A stretch of DNA of 64,000 nucleotides, from NCBI GenBank assembly GCA_963678705.1, contig CAVMBN010000184.1, positions 25,311 to 89,310 on the forward strand. The letters are read 5' to 3'. The position numbers were made by a program, and so were the translations under genes. The notes under the pieces were generated by a model. It was not told where the DNA came from, did not search any database, and worked only from the letters and a program-made list of their open reading frames with translations. This document shows, one piece after another, positions 38,615 to 52,894 of the stretch. This stretch comes from Panorpa germanica. Taxonomy: Eukaryota > Arthropoda > Insecta > Mecoptera > Panorpidae. Positions within the stretch are counted from its first letter, which is position 1. The number at the start of each line of letters is the position of its first letter.

Positions 38615-40201
38615 GTAACAAACAAATGGTAAGTAAGTAGGCATAAGTACAAGTATGTATATGAGATATTTATAGAAATTCAGTGTGCCTTTGTTGATGT
38701 CCGGTGGCCAAGTGACCTTCAAAGAATTAAAACGGCAAAAACCTATAGGTACGTCTACTGCGCTATGGAGAACTATTTTCATTGTCGAACATTATTTTAC
38801 AAACCGATTACCGTTCCAATAAAAAGGCAACTATCTAAAGGTTGTCCTCAGCGATCTGTAATGGGGCCTGATCTCTGGAACATGGTATTCGACGAGAACT
38901 GTTTTTCTCACACGAAAGGATGTGTAGACATATGTTTTGCCAACGATAATGTGATCCTTATCGGTGCAAATAGTACAGAAACCCTAGAAAGCCGTTCTCG
39001 ACGTGCTATATATAAAATCTGTAGTTTCTTGAAGCTACAAAGCTACGAAACAAATACAGTAACAACGAATGATAAACTTGTAACACACCTTGCGCGTGTC
39101 ACAAGGACGGAATGAAGCTTAAACTCGTCAACTATGACGACACTATACAAGAGGGCATTGATGCTAATAGTTGTGTATTGTGCTTCAGCATGGTATTACA
39201 GGATCAATCTTCCAGATCTTCCATGCAAAGAACTATGTTATTGACGATGACGCCTTGTTGCAGAACTGTATCTACAGAAGTGGTGCAAGTGATATTGGGG
39301 ACAATTCCTTTAGATTTAAAAATCACTCATGCACTTACTCAAGTACAAATTACGCTAGAACTGAAAAAATCAAATTTTGATGATTTAAAATTAATGCGAC
39401 AAATTTCGAGGATTTAAAGTTAATGCGGCTGTAGGATAAAAGTCTGGAGACGATACCAAATATATTGTCAAAGAGATGAATGCATATATGCATAAGCTCT
39501 GGCAAGACAGATGGGACTTAATACAAAAAGGAAGACCTACGTATTGGTTTACAAGGACGTTAATATTGCTTTGCAACACAAGTGGTTCCTATCTACTATG
39601 TGTGTGATCGGCTCCTGCTACTTTAGGTGAAAAAAGTGATTAAAAGTGAGAAATTAATTATGGAAAAAAATTAAATAAATTATATGAATACTTTTTCAAA
39701 CGAAAAGTATTTAAGTTTGTTTTAAATTTGTGTTAATTTACCCTAAACAAAGTGTTTTTACAAAAGTTTGACAGTTGGAAACCAGTGTTAAAAACGAATT
39801 TTTCATTACGCGTACACGCGGTCTTATAAACATTATCTCCAATTTGTAACTTTGATGTTTGATATAAGACATTAATAAGTGCGATAGACAAAAAAAGTGA
39901 TAATAATTAGGTTAGTGTTAGTGCTAAAACATCAAGTGGTTTAAAATTCAAGAAATCTGTAGAGATATATAAGGAAGACCTCATATAAACACTACAAATA
40001 TACGGAAGACAAAAGGTTGCCGCCCACTATCAAGTAAGTCGAATAACATTAACTATAAATAATATTAAAACACAAGAATTAGTTTATATAAATGCGTGTT
40101 TTAAATAATAATGAGAGTGTATTAATTGTTATAAGTGATTAAGTGAACAATATATGCGGTTTTCTTGGAAATAGTGATTGATTGTTCATAACCATTCAAT
40201 G
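38615..40201 (+). repeat. Unit 25, trimer copy 1
   Basis: 1,587 bp. One extra base (ttccaataaaaagg, near 38818) and aattaaaacgg instead of aattagaccgg. Fragment 38765-39115 has GPDLWN and CFSHTKG. Near-identical to unit 28, 4,759 bp on. Confidence 0.94.
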
Positions 40202-41787
40202 GTAACAAACAAATGGTAAGTAAGTAAGCATAAGTACAAGTTTGTATATGAGATATTTATAGAAATTCAGTGTGCCTTTGTTGATGTCCGGTGGCCAAGT
40301 GACCTTCAAAGAATTAGACCGGCAAAAACCTATAGGTACGTCTACTGCGCTATGCAGAACTATTTTCATTGTCGAACATTATTTTACAAACCGATTACCG
40401 TTCCATGAAAAGGCAACTATCTAAAGGTTGTCCTCAGCGATCTGTAATGGGGCCTGAGCTCTGGAACATAATATTCGACGAGAACTGTGTTTCTCACTCG
40501 AAAGGTTGTGTAGACATATGTTTTGCCAACGATAATGTGATCCTGATCGGTGCAAATAGTACAGAAACCCTAGAAAGCCGTTCTCGACCTGCTATATATA
40601 AAATCTGTAGTTTCTTGAAGCTACAAAGCTACGAAACAAATACAGTAACAACGAATGATAAACTTGTAACACACCTTGCGCGTGTCACAAGGGCGGAATG
40701 AAACTTAAACTCGGCAACTATGACGACACTATACAAGAGGGCATTGATGCTTATAGTTGTGTATTGTGCTTCGGCATAATATTACAGGATTAATCTTCCA
40801 GATCTTCCATGCAAAGAACTATGTTATTAACGATGACGCCTTGTTGCAGAACTGTATTTACAGAAGTGGTGCAAGTGATATTGGGGACAATTCCTTTAGA
40901 TTTAAAAATCACTCATGCACTTACTGAAGTACAAATTACGCTAGAACTGAAAAAATCAAATTTTGATGATTTAAAATTAATGCGACAAATTTCGAGGATT
41001 TAAAGTTAATGCGGCTGTAGGATAAAAGTCTGGAGACGATACAAAATATATTGCCAAAGAGATGAATGCATATATGCATAAGCTCTGGCAAGACAGATGG
41101 GACTTAATACAAAAAGAAAGACTTACGTATTGGTTTACAAGGACGTTAATATTGCTTTGCAACACAAGTGGTTCCTATCTACTATGTGTGTGATCGGCTC
41201 CTGCTACTTTAGGTGAAAAAAGTGATTAAAAGTGAGAAATTAATTATGAAAAAAAATTAAATAAATTATATGAATACTTTTTCAAACGAAAAGTATTTAA
41301 GTTTGTTTTAAATTTGTGTTAATTTACCCTAAACAAAGTGTTTTTACAAAAGTTTGACAGTTGGAAACCAGTGTTAAAAACGAATTTTTCATTACGCGTA
41401 CACGCGGTCTTATAAACATTATCTCAAATTTGTAACTTTGATGTTTGATATAAGACATTAACAAGTGCGATAGACAAAAAAAGTGATAATAATTAGGTTA
41501 GTGTTAGTGCTAAAACATCAAGTGGTTTTAAATTTAAAAAATCTGTAGAGATATATAAGGAAGACCTCATATAAACACTACAAATATACGGAAGACAAAA
41601 GGTTGCCGCCCACTATCAAGTAAGTCGAATAACATTAACTATAAATAATATTAAAACACAAGAATTAGTTTATATAAATGCGTGTTTTAAATAATAATGA
41701 GAGTGTATTAATTGTTATAAGTGATTAAGTGAACAATATATGCGGTTTTCTTGGAAATAGTGATTGATTGTTCATAACCATTCAATG
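40202..41787 (+). repeat. Unit 26 (aacc-type start)
   Basis: 1,586 bp. Start region has gtaagtaagtaagc and acaagtttg, and ctatgcagaac. Palm remnant 40369-40701 ends RAE rather than RTE. Confidence 0.93.
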
Positions 41788-43373
41788 GTAACAAACAAAT
41801 GGTAAGTAAGTAAGCATAAGTACAAGTTTGTATATGAGATATTTATAGAAATTCAGTGTGCCTTTGTTGATGTCCGGTAGACAAGTGACCTTCAAAGAAT
41901 TAGACCGGCAAAAACCTATAGGTACGTCTACTGCGCTATGCAGAACTATTTTCATTGTCGAACATTATTTTACAAACCGATTACCGTTCCATGAAAAGGC
42001 AACTATCTAAAGGTTGTCCTTAGCGATCTGTAATGGGGCCTGAGCTCTGGAACATGGTATTCGACGAGAACTGTGTTTCTCACTCGAAAGGTTGTGTAGA
42101 CATATGTTTTGCCAACGATAATGTGATCCTTATCGGTGCAAATAGTACAGAAACCCTAGAAAGCCGTTCCCGACGTGCTATATATAAAATCTGTAGTTTC
42201 TTGAAGCTACAATGCTACGAAACAAATACAGTAACAACGAATGATAAACTTGTAACACACCTTGCGCGTGTCACAAGGACGGAATGAATCTTAAACTCGG
42301 CAACTATGCCGACACTATACAAGGGGGCATTTATGCTAATAGTTGTGTATTGTGCTTCGGCATGGTATTACAGGATCAATCTTCCAGATCTTCCATGCAA
42401 AGAACTATGTTATTGACGATGACGCGTTGTTGCAGAACTGTATCTACAGAAGTGGTGCAAGTGATATTGGGGAAAATTCCTTTAGATTTAAAAATCACTC
42501 ATGCATTTACTCAAGTACAAATTACGCTAGAACTGAAAAAATCAAATTTTGATGATTTAAAATTAATGCGACAAATTTCGAGGATTTAAAGTTAATGCGG
42601 CTGTAGGATAAAAGTCTGGAGACGATACCAAATATATTGCCAAAGAGATGAATGCATATATGCATAAGCTCTGGAAAGACAGATGGGACTTAATACAAAA
42701 AGGAAGACCTACGTATTGGTTTACAAGGACGTTAATATTGCTTTGCAACACAAGTGGTTCCTATCTACTATGTGTGTGATCGGCTCCTGCTACTTTAGGT
42801 GAAAAAAATGATTAAAAGTGAGAAAATAATTATGGAAAAAAATTAAATAAATTATATGAATACTTCTTCAAACGAAAAGTTTTTAGGTTTGTTTTAAATT
42901 TGAGTTAATTTACCCTAAACAAAGTGTTTTTACAAAAGTTTGACAGTTGGAAACCAGTGTTAAAAACGAATTTTTCATTACGCGTACACGCGGTTTTATA
43001 AACATAACCTCAAATTTGTAACTTTGATGTTTGATATAAGACATTAATAAGTGCGATAGACAAAAAAAGTGATAATAATTAGGTTAGTGTTAGTGCTAAA
43101 ACATCAAGTGGTTTAAAATTCAAGAAATCTGTTGAGATATATAAGGAAGACCTCATATAAACACACCAAATATACGGAAGACAAAAGGTTGCCGCCCACT
43201 ATCAAGTAAGTCAAATAACATTAACTATAAATAATATTAAAACACAAGAATTAGTTTATATAAATGCGTGTTTTAAATAATAGTGAGAGTGTATTAATTG
43301 TTATAAGTGATTAAGTGAACAATATATGCGGTTTTCTTGGAAATAGTGATTGATCGTTCATGAACATTCAATG
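41788..43373 (+). repeat. Unit 27 (aacc-type start)
   Basis: 1,586 bp. tccttagcg creates a stop inside GCPQ, so the palm remnant is open only from 42033 to 42287. ggtagacaag mixes V- and G-type signatures. Spacer carries the tttttaggtttg patch (42871-42910). Confidence 0.93.
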
Positions 43374-44960
43374 GTAACAAACAAATGGTAAGTAAGTAGG
43401 CATAAGTACAAGTATGTATATGAGATATTTATAGAAATTCAGTGTGCCTTTGTTGATGTCCGGTGGCCAAGTGACCTTCAAAGAATTAAAACGGCAAAAA
43501 CCTATAGGTACGTCTACTGCGCTATGGAGAACTATTTTCATTGTCGAACATTATTTTACAAACCGATTACCGTTCCAATAAAAAGGCAACTATCTAAAGG
43601 TTGTCCTCAGCGATCTGTAATGGGGCCTGATCTCTGGAACATGGTATTCGACGAGAACTGTTTTTCTCACACGAAAGGATGTGTAGACATATGTTTTGCC
43701 AACGATAATGTGATCCTTATCGGTGCAAATAGTACAGAAACCCTAGAAAGCCGTTCTCGACGTGCTATATATAAAATCTGTAGTTTCTTGAAGCTACAAA
43801 GCTACGAAACAAATACAGTAACAACGAATGATAAACTTGTAACACACCTTGCGCGTGTCACAAGGACGGAATGAAGCTTAAACTCGGCAACTATGACGAC
43901 ACTATACAAGAGGGCATTGATGCTAATAGTTGTGTATTGTGCTTCAGCATGGTATTACAGGATCAATCTTCCAGATCTTCCATGCAAAGAACTATGTTAT
44001 TGACGATGACGCCTTGTTGCAGAACTGTATCTACAGAAGTGGTGCAAGTGATATTGGGGACAATTCCTTTAGATTTAAAAATCACTCATGCACTTACTCA
44101 AGTACAAATTACGCTAGAACTGAAAAAATCAAATTTTGATGATTTAAAATTAATGCGACAAATTTCGAGGATTTAAAGTTAATGCGGCTGTAGGATAAAA
44201 GTCTGGAGACGATACCAAATATATTGTCAAAGAGATGAATGCATATATGCATAAGCTCTGGCAAGACAGATGGGACTTAATACAAAAAGGAAGACCTACG
44301 TATTGGTTTACAAGGACGTTAATATTGCTTTGCAACACAAGTGGTTCCTATCTACTATGTGTGTGATCGGCTCCTGCTACTTTAGGTGAAAAAAGTGATT
44401 AAAAGTGAGAAATTAATTATGGAAAAAAATTTAATAAATTATATGAATACTTTTTCAAACGAAAAGTATTTAAGTTTGTTTTAAATTTGTGTTAATTTAC
44501 CCTAAACAAAGTGTTTTTACAAAAGTTTGACAGTTGGAAACCAGTGTTAAAAACGAATTTTTCATTACGCGTACACGCGGTCTTATAAACATTATCTCCA
44601 ATTTGTAACTTTGATGTTTGATATAAGACATTAATAAGTGCGATAGACAAAAAAAGTGATAATAATTAGGTTAGTGTTAGTGCTAAAACATCAAGTGGTT
44701 TAAAATTCAAGAAATCTGTAGAGATATATAAGGAAGACCTCATATAAACACTACAAATATACGGAAGACAAAAGGTTGCCGCCCACTATCAAGTAAGTCG
44801 AATAACATTAACTATAAATAATATTAAAACACAAGAATTGGTTTATATAAATGCGTGTTTTAAATAATAATGAGAGTGTATTAATTGTTATAAGTGATTA
44901 AGTGAACAATATATGCGGTTGTCTTGGAAATAGTGATTGATTGTTCATAACCATTCAATG
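43374..44960 (+). repeat. Unit 28, trimer copy 2
   Basis: 1,587 bp. Copy of unit 25, sharing its extra base and private changes. Fragment 43524-43874. Confidence 0.94.
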
Positions 44961-46546
44961 GTAACAAACAAATGGTAAGTAAGTAAGCATAAGTACAAGT
45001 TTGTATATGAGATATTTATAGAAATTCAGTGTGCCTTTGTTGATGTCCGGTGGCCAAGTGACCTTCAAAGAATTAGACCGGCAAAAACCTATAGGTACGT
45101 CTACTGCGCTATGCAGAACTATTTTCATTGTCGAACATTATTTTACAAACCGATTACCGTTCCATGAAAAGGCAACTATCTAAAGGTTGTCCTCAGAGAT
45201 CTGTAATGGGGCCTGAGCTCTGGAACATGGTATTCGACGAGAACTGTGTTTCTCACTCGAAAGGTTGTGTAGACATATGTTTTGCCAACGATAATGTGAT
45301 CCTTATCGGTGCAAATAGTACAGAAACCCTGGAAAGCCGTTCTCGACCTGCTATATATAAAATCAGTAGTTTCTTGAAGCTACAAAGCTACGAAACAAAT
45401 ACAGTAACAACGAATAATAAACTTGTAACACACATTGCGCGTGTCACAAGGACGGAATGAAGCTTAAACTCGGCAACTATGCCGACACTATACAAAGGGG
45501 CATTTATGCTAATAGTTGTGTATTGTGCTTCGGCATAATATTACAGTATCAATCTTTCAGATCTTCCATGCAAAGAACTATGTTATTGACGATGACGCGT
45601 TGTTGCAGAACTGTATCTACAGAAGTGGTGCAAGTGATATTAAGGACAATTCCTTTAGATTTAAAAATCACTCATGCACTTACTCAAGTACAAATTACGC
45701 TAGAACTGAAAAAATCAAATTTTGATGATTTAAAATTAATGCGACAAATTTCGAGGATTTAAAGTTAATGCGGCTGTAGGATAAAAGTCTGGAGACGATA
45801 CCAAATATATTGCAAAAAAGATGAATGCATATATGCATAAGCTCTGGCAAGACAGATGGGACTTAATACAAAAAGGAAGACCTACGTATTGGTTTACAAG
45901 GACGTAAATATTGCTTTGCAACACAAGTGGTTCCTATCTACTATGTGTGTGATCGGCTCCTGCTACTTTCGGTGAAAAAAGTGATTAAAAGTGAGAAATT
46001 ATTTATGGAAAAAAATTAAATAAATTATATGAATACTTTTTCAAACGAAAAGTATTTAAGTTTGTTTTAAATTTGTGTTAATTTACCCTAAACAAAGTGT
46101 TTTTACAAAAGTTTGACAGTTGGAAACCAGTGTTAAAAACGAATTTTTCATTACGCGTACACGCGGTCTTATAAACATAACCTCAAATTTGTAACTTTGA
46201 TGTTTGATATAAGACATTAATAAGTGCGATAGACAAAAAAAGTGATAATAATTAGGTTAGTGTTAGTGCTAAAACATCAAGTGGTTTAAAATTCAAGAAA
46301 TCTGTAGAGATATATAAGGAAGACCTCATATAAACACTACAAATATACGGAAGACAAAAGGTTGCCGCCCACTATCAAGTAAGTCGAATAACATTAACTA
46401 TAAATAATATTAAAACACAAGAATTAGTTTATATAAATGCGTGTTTTAAATAATAATGAGAGTGTATTAATTGTTATAAGTGATTAAGTGAACAATATAT
46501 GCGGTTTTCTTGGAAATAGTGATTGATCGTTCATGAACATTCAATG
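44961..46546 (+). repeat. Unit 29 (aacc-type start), dimer C copy 1
   Basis: 1,586 bp. Palm remnant 45128-45460 has KISSFLK and TTNNKLVTHIARV, the S-type marks shared with units 31 and 33. Confidence 0.94.
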
Positions 46547-48132
46547 GTAACAAACAAATTGTAAGTAAGTAGGCATAAGTACGAGTATGTATATGAAATA
46601 TTTATAGAAATTCAGTGTGCCTTTGTTGATGTCCGGTGGCCAAGTGACCTTCAAAGAATTAGACCGGCAAAAACCTATAGGTACGTCTACTGCGCTATGG
46701 AGAACTATTTTCATTGTCGAACATTATTTTACAAACCGATTACCGTTCCATGAAAAAGCAACTATCTAAAGGTTGTCCTCAGCGATCTGTAATGGGGCCT
46801 GAGCTCTGGAACATGGTATTCGACGAGAACTGTGTTTCTCACTCGAAAGGTTGTGTAGACATATGTTTTGCCAACGATAATATGATCCTTATCGGTGCAA
46901 ACAGTACAGAAACCCTAGAAAGCCGTTCTCGACCTGCTATATATAAAATCTGTAGTTTCTAGAAGCTACAAAGCTACGAAACAAATACAGTAACAACGAA
47001 TGATAAACTTGTAACACACCTTGCGCGTGTCACAAGGACGGAATGAATCTTAAACTCGGCAACTATGCCGACACTATACAAGGGGGCATTTATGCTAATA
47101 GTTGTGAATTGTGCTTCGGCATGGTATTACAAGATCAATCTTATAGATCTTCCATGCAAAGAACTATGTTATTGACGATGACGCGTTGTTGCAGAACTGT
47201 ATCTACAGAAGTGGTGCAAGTGATATTAGGGACAATTCCTTTAGATTTAAAAATCACTCATGCACTTACTCAAGTACAAATTACGCTAGAACTGAAAAAA
47301 TCAAATTTTTATGATTTAAAATTAATGCGACAAATTTCGAGGATTTAAAGTTAATGCGGCTGTAGGATAAAAGTCTGGAGACGATACCAAATTTATTGCA
47401 AAAAAGATGAATGCATATATGCATAAGCTCTGGCAAGATAGATGGGACTTAATACAAAAAGGAAGACCTACGTATTGGTTTACAAGGACGTAAATATTGC
47501 TTTGCAACACAAGTGGTTCCTATCTACTATGTGTGTGATCGGCTCCTGCTACTTTAGGTGAAAAAAGTGATTAAAAGTGAGAAAATAATTATGGAAAAAA
47601 ATTAAATAAATTATATGAATACTTCTTCAAACGAAAAGTTTTTAGGTTTGTTTTAAATTTGAGTTAATTTACCCTAAACAAAGTGTTTTTACAAAAGTTT
47701 GACAGTTGGAAACCAGTGTTAAAAACGAATTTTTCATTACGCGTACACGCGGTCTTATAAACATAACCTCAAATTTGTAACTTTGATGTTTGATATAAGA
47801 CATTAATAAGTGCGATAGACAAAAAAAGTGATAATAATTAGGTTAGTGTTAGTGCTAAAACATCAAGTGGTTTAAAATTCAAGAAATCTGTTGAGATATA
47901 TAAGGAAGACCTCATATAAACACACCAAATATACGGAAGACAAAAGGTTGCCGCCCACTATCAAGTAAGTCAAATAACATTAACTATAAATAATATTAAA
48001 ACACAAGAATTAGTTTATATAAATGCGTGTTTTAAATAATAGTGAGAGTGTATTAATTGTTATAAGTGATTAAGTGAACAATATATGCGGTTTTCTTGGA
48101 AATAGTGATTGATCGTTCATGAACATTCAATG
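46547..48132 (+). repeat. Unit 30, dimer C copy 1
   Basis: 1,586 bp. M-type (NDNMILIGANS), with TAG after KICSF, so the palm fragment is 46714-46962. Spacer carries the same tttttaggtttg patch as unit 27. Confidence 0.94.
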
Positions 48133-49718
48133 GTAACAAACAAATGGTAAGTAAGTAGGCATAAGTACAAGTATGTATATGAGATATTTATAGAAATTCA
48201 GTGTGCCTTTGTTGATTTCCGGTGGCCAAGTGACCTTCAAAGAATTAGACCGGCAAAAACCTATAGGTACGTCTACTGCGCTATGGAGAACTATTTTCAT
48301 AGTCGAACATTATTTTACAAACCGATTACCGTTCCATGAAAAGGCAACTATCTAAAGGTTGTCCTCAGCGATCTGTAATGGGGCCTGAGCTCTGGAACAT
48401 GGTATTCGACGAGAACTGTGTTTCTCACTCGAAAGGTTGTGTAGACATATGTTTTGCCAACGATAATGTGATCCTTATCGGTGCAAATAGTACAGAAACC
48501 CTGGAAAGCCGTTCTCGACCTGCTATATATAAAATCAGTAGTTTCTTGAAGCTACAAAGCTACGAAACAAATACAGTAACAACGAATAATAAACTTGTAA
48601 CACACATTGCGCGTGTCACAAGGACGGAATGAAGCTTAAACTCGGCAACTATGCCGACACTATACAAAGGGGCATTTATGCTAATAGTTGTGTATTGTGC
48701 TTCGGCATAATATTACAGGATCAATCTTTCAGATCTTCCATGCAAAGAACTATGTTATTGACGATGACGCGTTGTTGCAGAACTGTATCTACAGAAGTGG
48801 TGCAAGTGATATTAAGGACAATTCCTTTAGATTTAAAAATCACTCATGCACTTACTCAAGTACAAATTACGCTAGAACTGAAAAAATCAAATTTTGATGA
48901 TTTAAAATTAATGCGACAAATTTCGAGGATTTAAAGTTAATGCGGCTGTAGGATAAAAGTCTGGAGACGATACCAAATATATTGCAAAAAAGATGAATGC
49001 ATATATGCATAAGCTCTGGCAAGACAGATGGGACTTAATACAAAAAGGAAGACCTACGTATTGGTTTACAAGGACGTAAATATTGCTTTGCAACACAAGT
49101 GGTTCCTATCTACTATGTGTGTGATCGGCTCCTGCTACTTTCGGTGAAAAAAGTGATTAAAAGTGAGAAATTATTTATGGAAAAAAATTAAATAAATTAT
49201 ATGAATACTTTTTCAAACGAAAAGTATTTAAGTTTGTTTTAAATTTGTGTTAATTTACCCTAAACAAAGTGTTTTTACAAAAGTTTGACAGTTGGAAACC
49301 AGTGTTAAAAACGAATTTTTCATTACGCGTACACGCGGTCTTATAAACATAACCTCAAATTTGTAACTTTGATGTTTGATATAAGACATTAGTAAGTGCG
49401 ATAGACAAAAAAAGTGATAATAATTAGGTTAGTGTTAGTGCTAAAACATCAAGTGGTTTAAAATTCAAGAAATCTGTAGAGATATATAAGGAAGACCTCA
49501 TATAAACACTACAAATATACGGAAGACAAAAGGTTGCCGCCCACTATCAAGTAAGTCGAATAACATTAACTATAAATAATATTAAAACACAAGAATTAGT
49601 TTATATAAATGCGTGTTATAAATAATAATGAGAGTGTATTAATTGTTATAAGTGATTAAGTGAACAATATATGCGGTTTTCTTGGAAATAGTGATTGATC
49701 GTTCATGAACATTCAATG
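48133..49718 (+). repeat. Unit 31, dimer C copy 2
   Basis: 1,586 bp. S-type like unit 29, but with an ordinary start region (gttcatgaac). Palm remnant 48336-48632. Confidence 0.94.
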
Positions 49719-51308
49719 GTAACAAACAAATTGTAAGTAAGTAGGCATAAGTACGAGTATGTATATGAAATATTTATAGAAATTCAGTGTGCCTTTGTTG
49801 ATGTCCGGTGGCCAAGTGACCTTCAAAGAATTAGACCGGCAAAAACCTATAGGTACGTCTACTGCGCTATGGAGAACTATTTTCATTGTCGAACATTATT
49901 TTACAAACCGATTACCGTTCCATGAAAAAGCAACTATCTAAAGGTTGTCCTCAGCGATCTGTAATGGGGCCTGAGCTCTGGAACATGGTATTCGACGAGA
50001 ACTGTGTTTCTCACTCGAAAGGTTGTGTAGACATATGTTTTGCCAACGATAATATGATCCTTATCGGTGCAAACAGTACAGAAACCCTAGAAAGCCGTTC
50101 TCGACCTGCTATATATAAAATCTGTAGTTTCTAGAAGCTACAAAGCTACGAAACAAATACAGTAACAACGAATGATAAACTTGTAACACACCTTGCGCGT
50201 GTCACAAGGACGGAATGAATCTTAAACTCGGCAACTATGTCGACACTATACAAGGGGGCATTTATGCTAATAGTTGTGAATTGTGCTTCGGCATGGTATT
50301 ACAAGATCAATCTTAGAGATCTTCCATGCAAAGAACTATGTTATTGACGATGACGCGTTGTTGCAGAACGGTATCTACAGAAGTGGTGCAAGTGATATTA
50401 GGGACAATTCCTTTAGATTTAAAAATCACTCATGCACTTACTCAAGTACAAATTACGCTAGAACTAAAAAAATCAAATTTTTATGATTTAAAATTAATGC
50501 GACAAATTTCGAGGATTTAAAGTTAATGCGGCTGTAGGATAAAAGTCTGGAGACGATACCAAATATATTGCAAAAAAGATGAATGCATATATGCATAAGC
50601 TCTGGCAAGACAGATGGGACTTAATACAAAAAGGAAGACCTACGTATTGGTTTACAAGGACGTAAATATTGCTTTGCAACACAAGTGGTTCCTATTATCT
50701 ACTATGTGTGTGATCGGCTCCTGCTACTTTCGGTGAAAAAAGTGATTAAAAGTGAGAAATTATTTATGGAAAAAAATTAAATAAATTATATGAATACTTT
50801 TTCAAACTAAAAGTATTTAAGTTTGTTTTAAATTTGTGTTAATTTACCCTAAACAAAGTGTTTTTACAAAAGTTTGACAGTTGGAAACCAGTGTTAAAAA
50901 CGAATTTTTCATTACGCGTACACGCGGTCTTATAAACATAACCTCAAATTTGTAACTTTGATGTTTGATATAAGACATTAATAAGTGCGATAGACAAAAA
51001 AAGTGATAATAATTAGGTTAGTGTTAGTGCTAAAACATCAAGTGGTTTAAAATTCAAGAAATCTGTAGAGATATATAAGGAAGACCTCATATAAACACTA
51101 CAAATATACGGAAGACAAAAGGTTTGCCGCCCACTATCAAGTAAGTCGAATAACATTAACTATAAATAATATTAAAACACAAGAATTAGTTTATATAAAT
51201 GCGTGTTTTAAATAATAATGAGAGTGTATTAATTGTTATAAGTGATTAAGTGAACAATATATGCGGTTTTCTTGGAAATAGTGATTGATCGTTCATGAAC
51301 ATTCAATG
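49719..51308 (+). repeat. Unit 32, dimer C copy 2
   Basis: 1,590 bp. M-type with the same TAG as unit 30; palm fragment 49886-50134. Extra 3 bp in cctattatctac (near 50694) and one T in ggtttgcc (near 51122). Confidence 0.94.
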
Positions 51309-52894
51309 GTAACAAACAAATGGTAAGTAAGTAGGCATAAGTACAAGTATGTATATGAGATATTTATAGAAATTCAGTGTGCCTTTGTTGATGTCCGGTG
51401 GCCAAGTGACCTTCAAAGAATTAGACCGGCAAAAACCTATAGGTACGTCTACTGCGCTATGGAGAACTATTTTCATTGTCGAACATTATTTTACAAACCG
51501 ATTACCGTTCCATGAAAAGGCAACTATCTAAAGGTTGTCCTCAGCGATCTGTAATGGGGCCTGAGCTCTGGAACATGGTATTCGACAAAAACTGTGTTTT
51601 TCACTCGAAAGGTTGTGTAGACATATGTTTTGCCAACGATAATGTGATCCTTATCGGTGCAAATAGTACAGAAACCCTGGAAAGCCGTTCTCGACCTGCT
51701 ATATATAAAATCAGTAGTTTCTTGAAGCTACAAAGCTACGAAACAAATACAGTAACAACGAATAATAAACTTGTAACACACATTGCGCGTGTCACAAGGA
51801 CGGAATGAAGCTTAAACTCAGCAACTATGCCGACACTATACAAAGGGGCATTTATGCTAATAGTTGTGTATTGTGCTTCAGCATAATATTACAGGATCAA
51901 TCTTTCAGATCTTCCATACAAAGAACTATGTTATTGACGATGACGCGTTGTTGCAGAACTGTATCTACAGAAGTGGTGCAAGTGATATTGGGGACAATTC
52001 CTTTAGATTTAAAAATCACTCATGCACTTACTCAAGTACAAATTACGCTAGAACTGAAAAAATCAAATTTTGATGATTTAAAATTAATGCGACAAATTTC
52101 GAAGATTTAAAGTTAATGCGGCTGTAGGATAAAAGTCTGGAGACGATACCAAATATATTGCAAAAAAGATGAATGCATATATGCATAAGCTCTGGCAAGA
52201 CAGATGGGACTTAATACAAAAAGGAAGACCTACGTATTGGTTTACAAGGACGTAAATATTGCTTTGCAACACAAGTGGTTCCTATCTACTATGTTTGTGA
52301 TCGGCTCCTGCTACTTTCGGTGAAAAAAGTGATTAAAAGTGAGAAATTATTTATGGAAAAAAATTAAATAAATTATATGAATACTTTTTCAAACGAAAAG
52401 TATTTAAGTTTGTTTTAAATTTGTGTTAATTTACCCTAAACAAAGTGTTTTTACAAAAGTTTGACAGTTGGAAACCAGTGTTAAAAACGAATTTTTCATT
52501 ACGCGTACACGCGGTCTTATAAACATAACCTCAAATTTGTAACTTTGATGTTTGATATAAGACATTAATAAGTGCGATAGACAAAAAAAGTGATAATAAT
52601 TAGGTTAGTGTTAGTGCTAAAACATCAAGTGGTTTAAAATTCAAGAAATCTGTAGAGATATATAAGGAAGACCTCATATAAACACTACAAATATACGGAA
52701 GACAAAAGGTTGCCGCCCACTATCAAGTAAGTCGAATAACATTAACTATAAATAATATTAAAACACAAGAATTAGTTTAAATAAATGCGTGTTTTAAATA
52801 ATAATGAGAGTGTATTAATTGTTATAAGTGATTAAGTGAACAATATATGCGGTTTTCTTGGAAATAGTGATTGATCGTTCATGAACATTCAATG
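51309..52894 (+). repeat. Unit 33, dimer C copy 3
   Basis: 1,586 bp. S-type. Palm remnant 51476-51808 with private FDKNCVFH. Confidence 0.94.

Noticed and set aside
38765-39115. The 116-codon ORF beginning MENYFHC in units 25 and 28 as a restored RT frame
   Set aside because: The extra base joins a non-RT frame to the GCPQ frame; the real preceding segment (YFTNR) is still in another phase.
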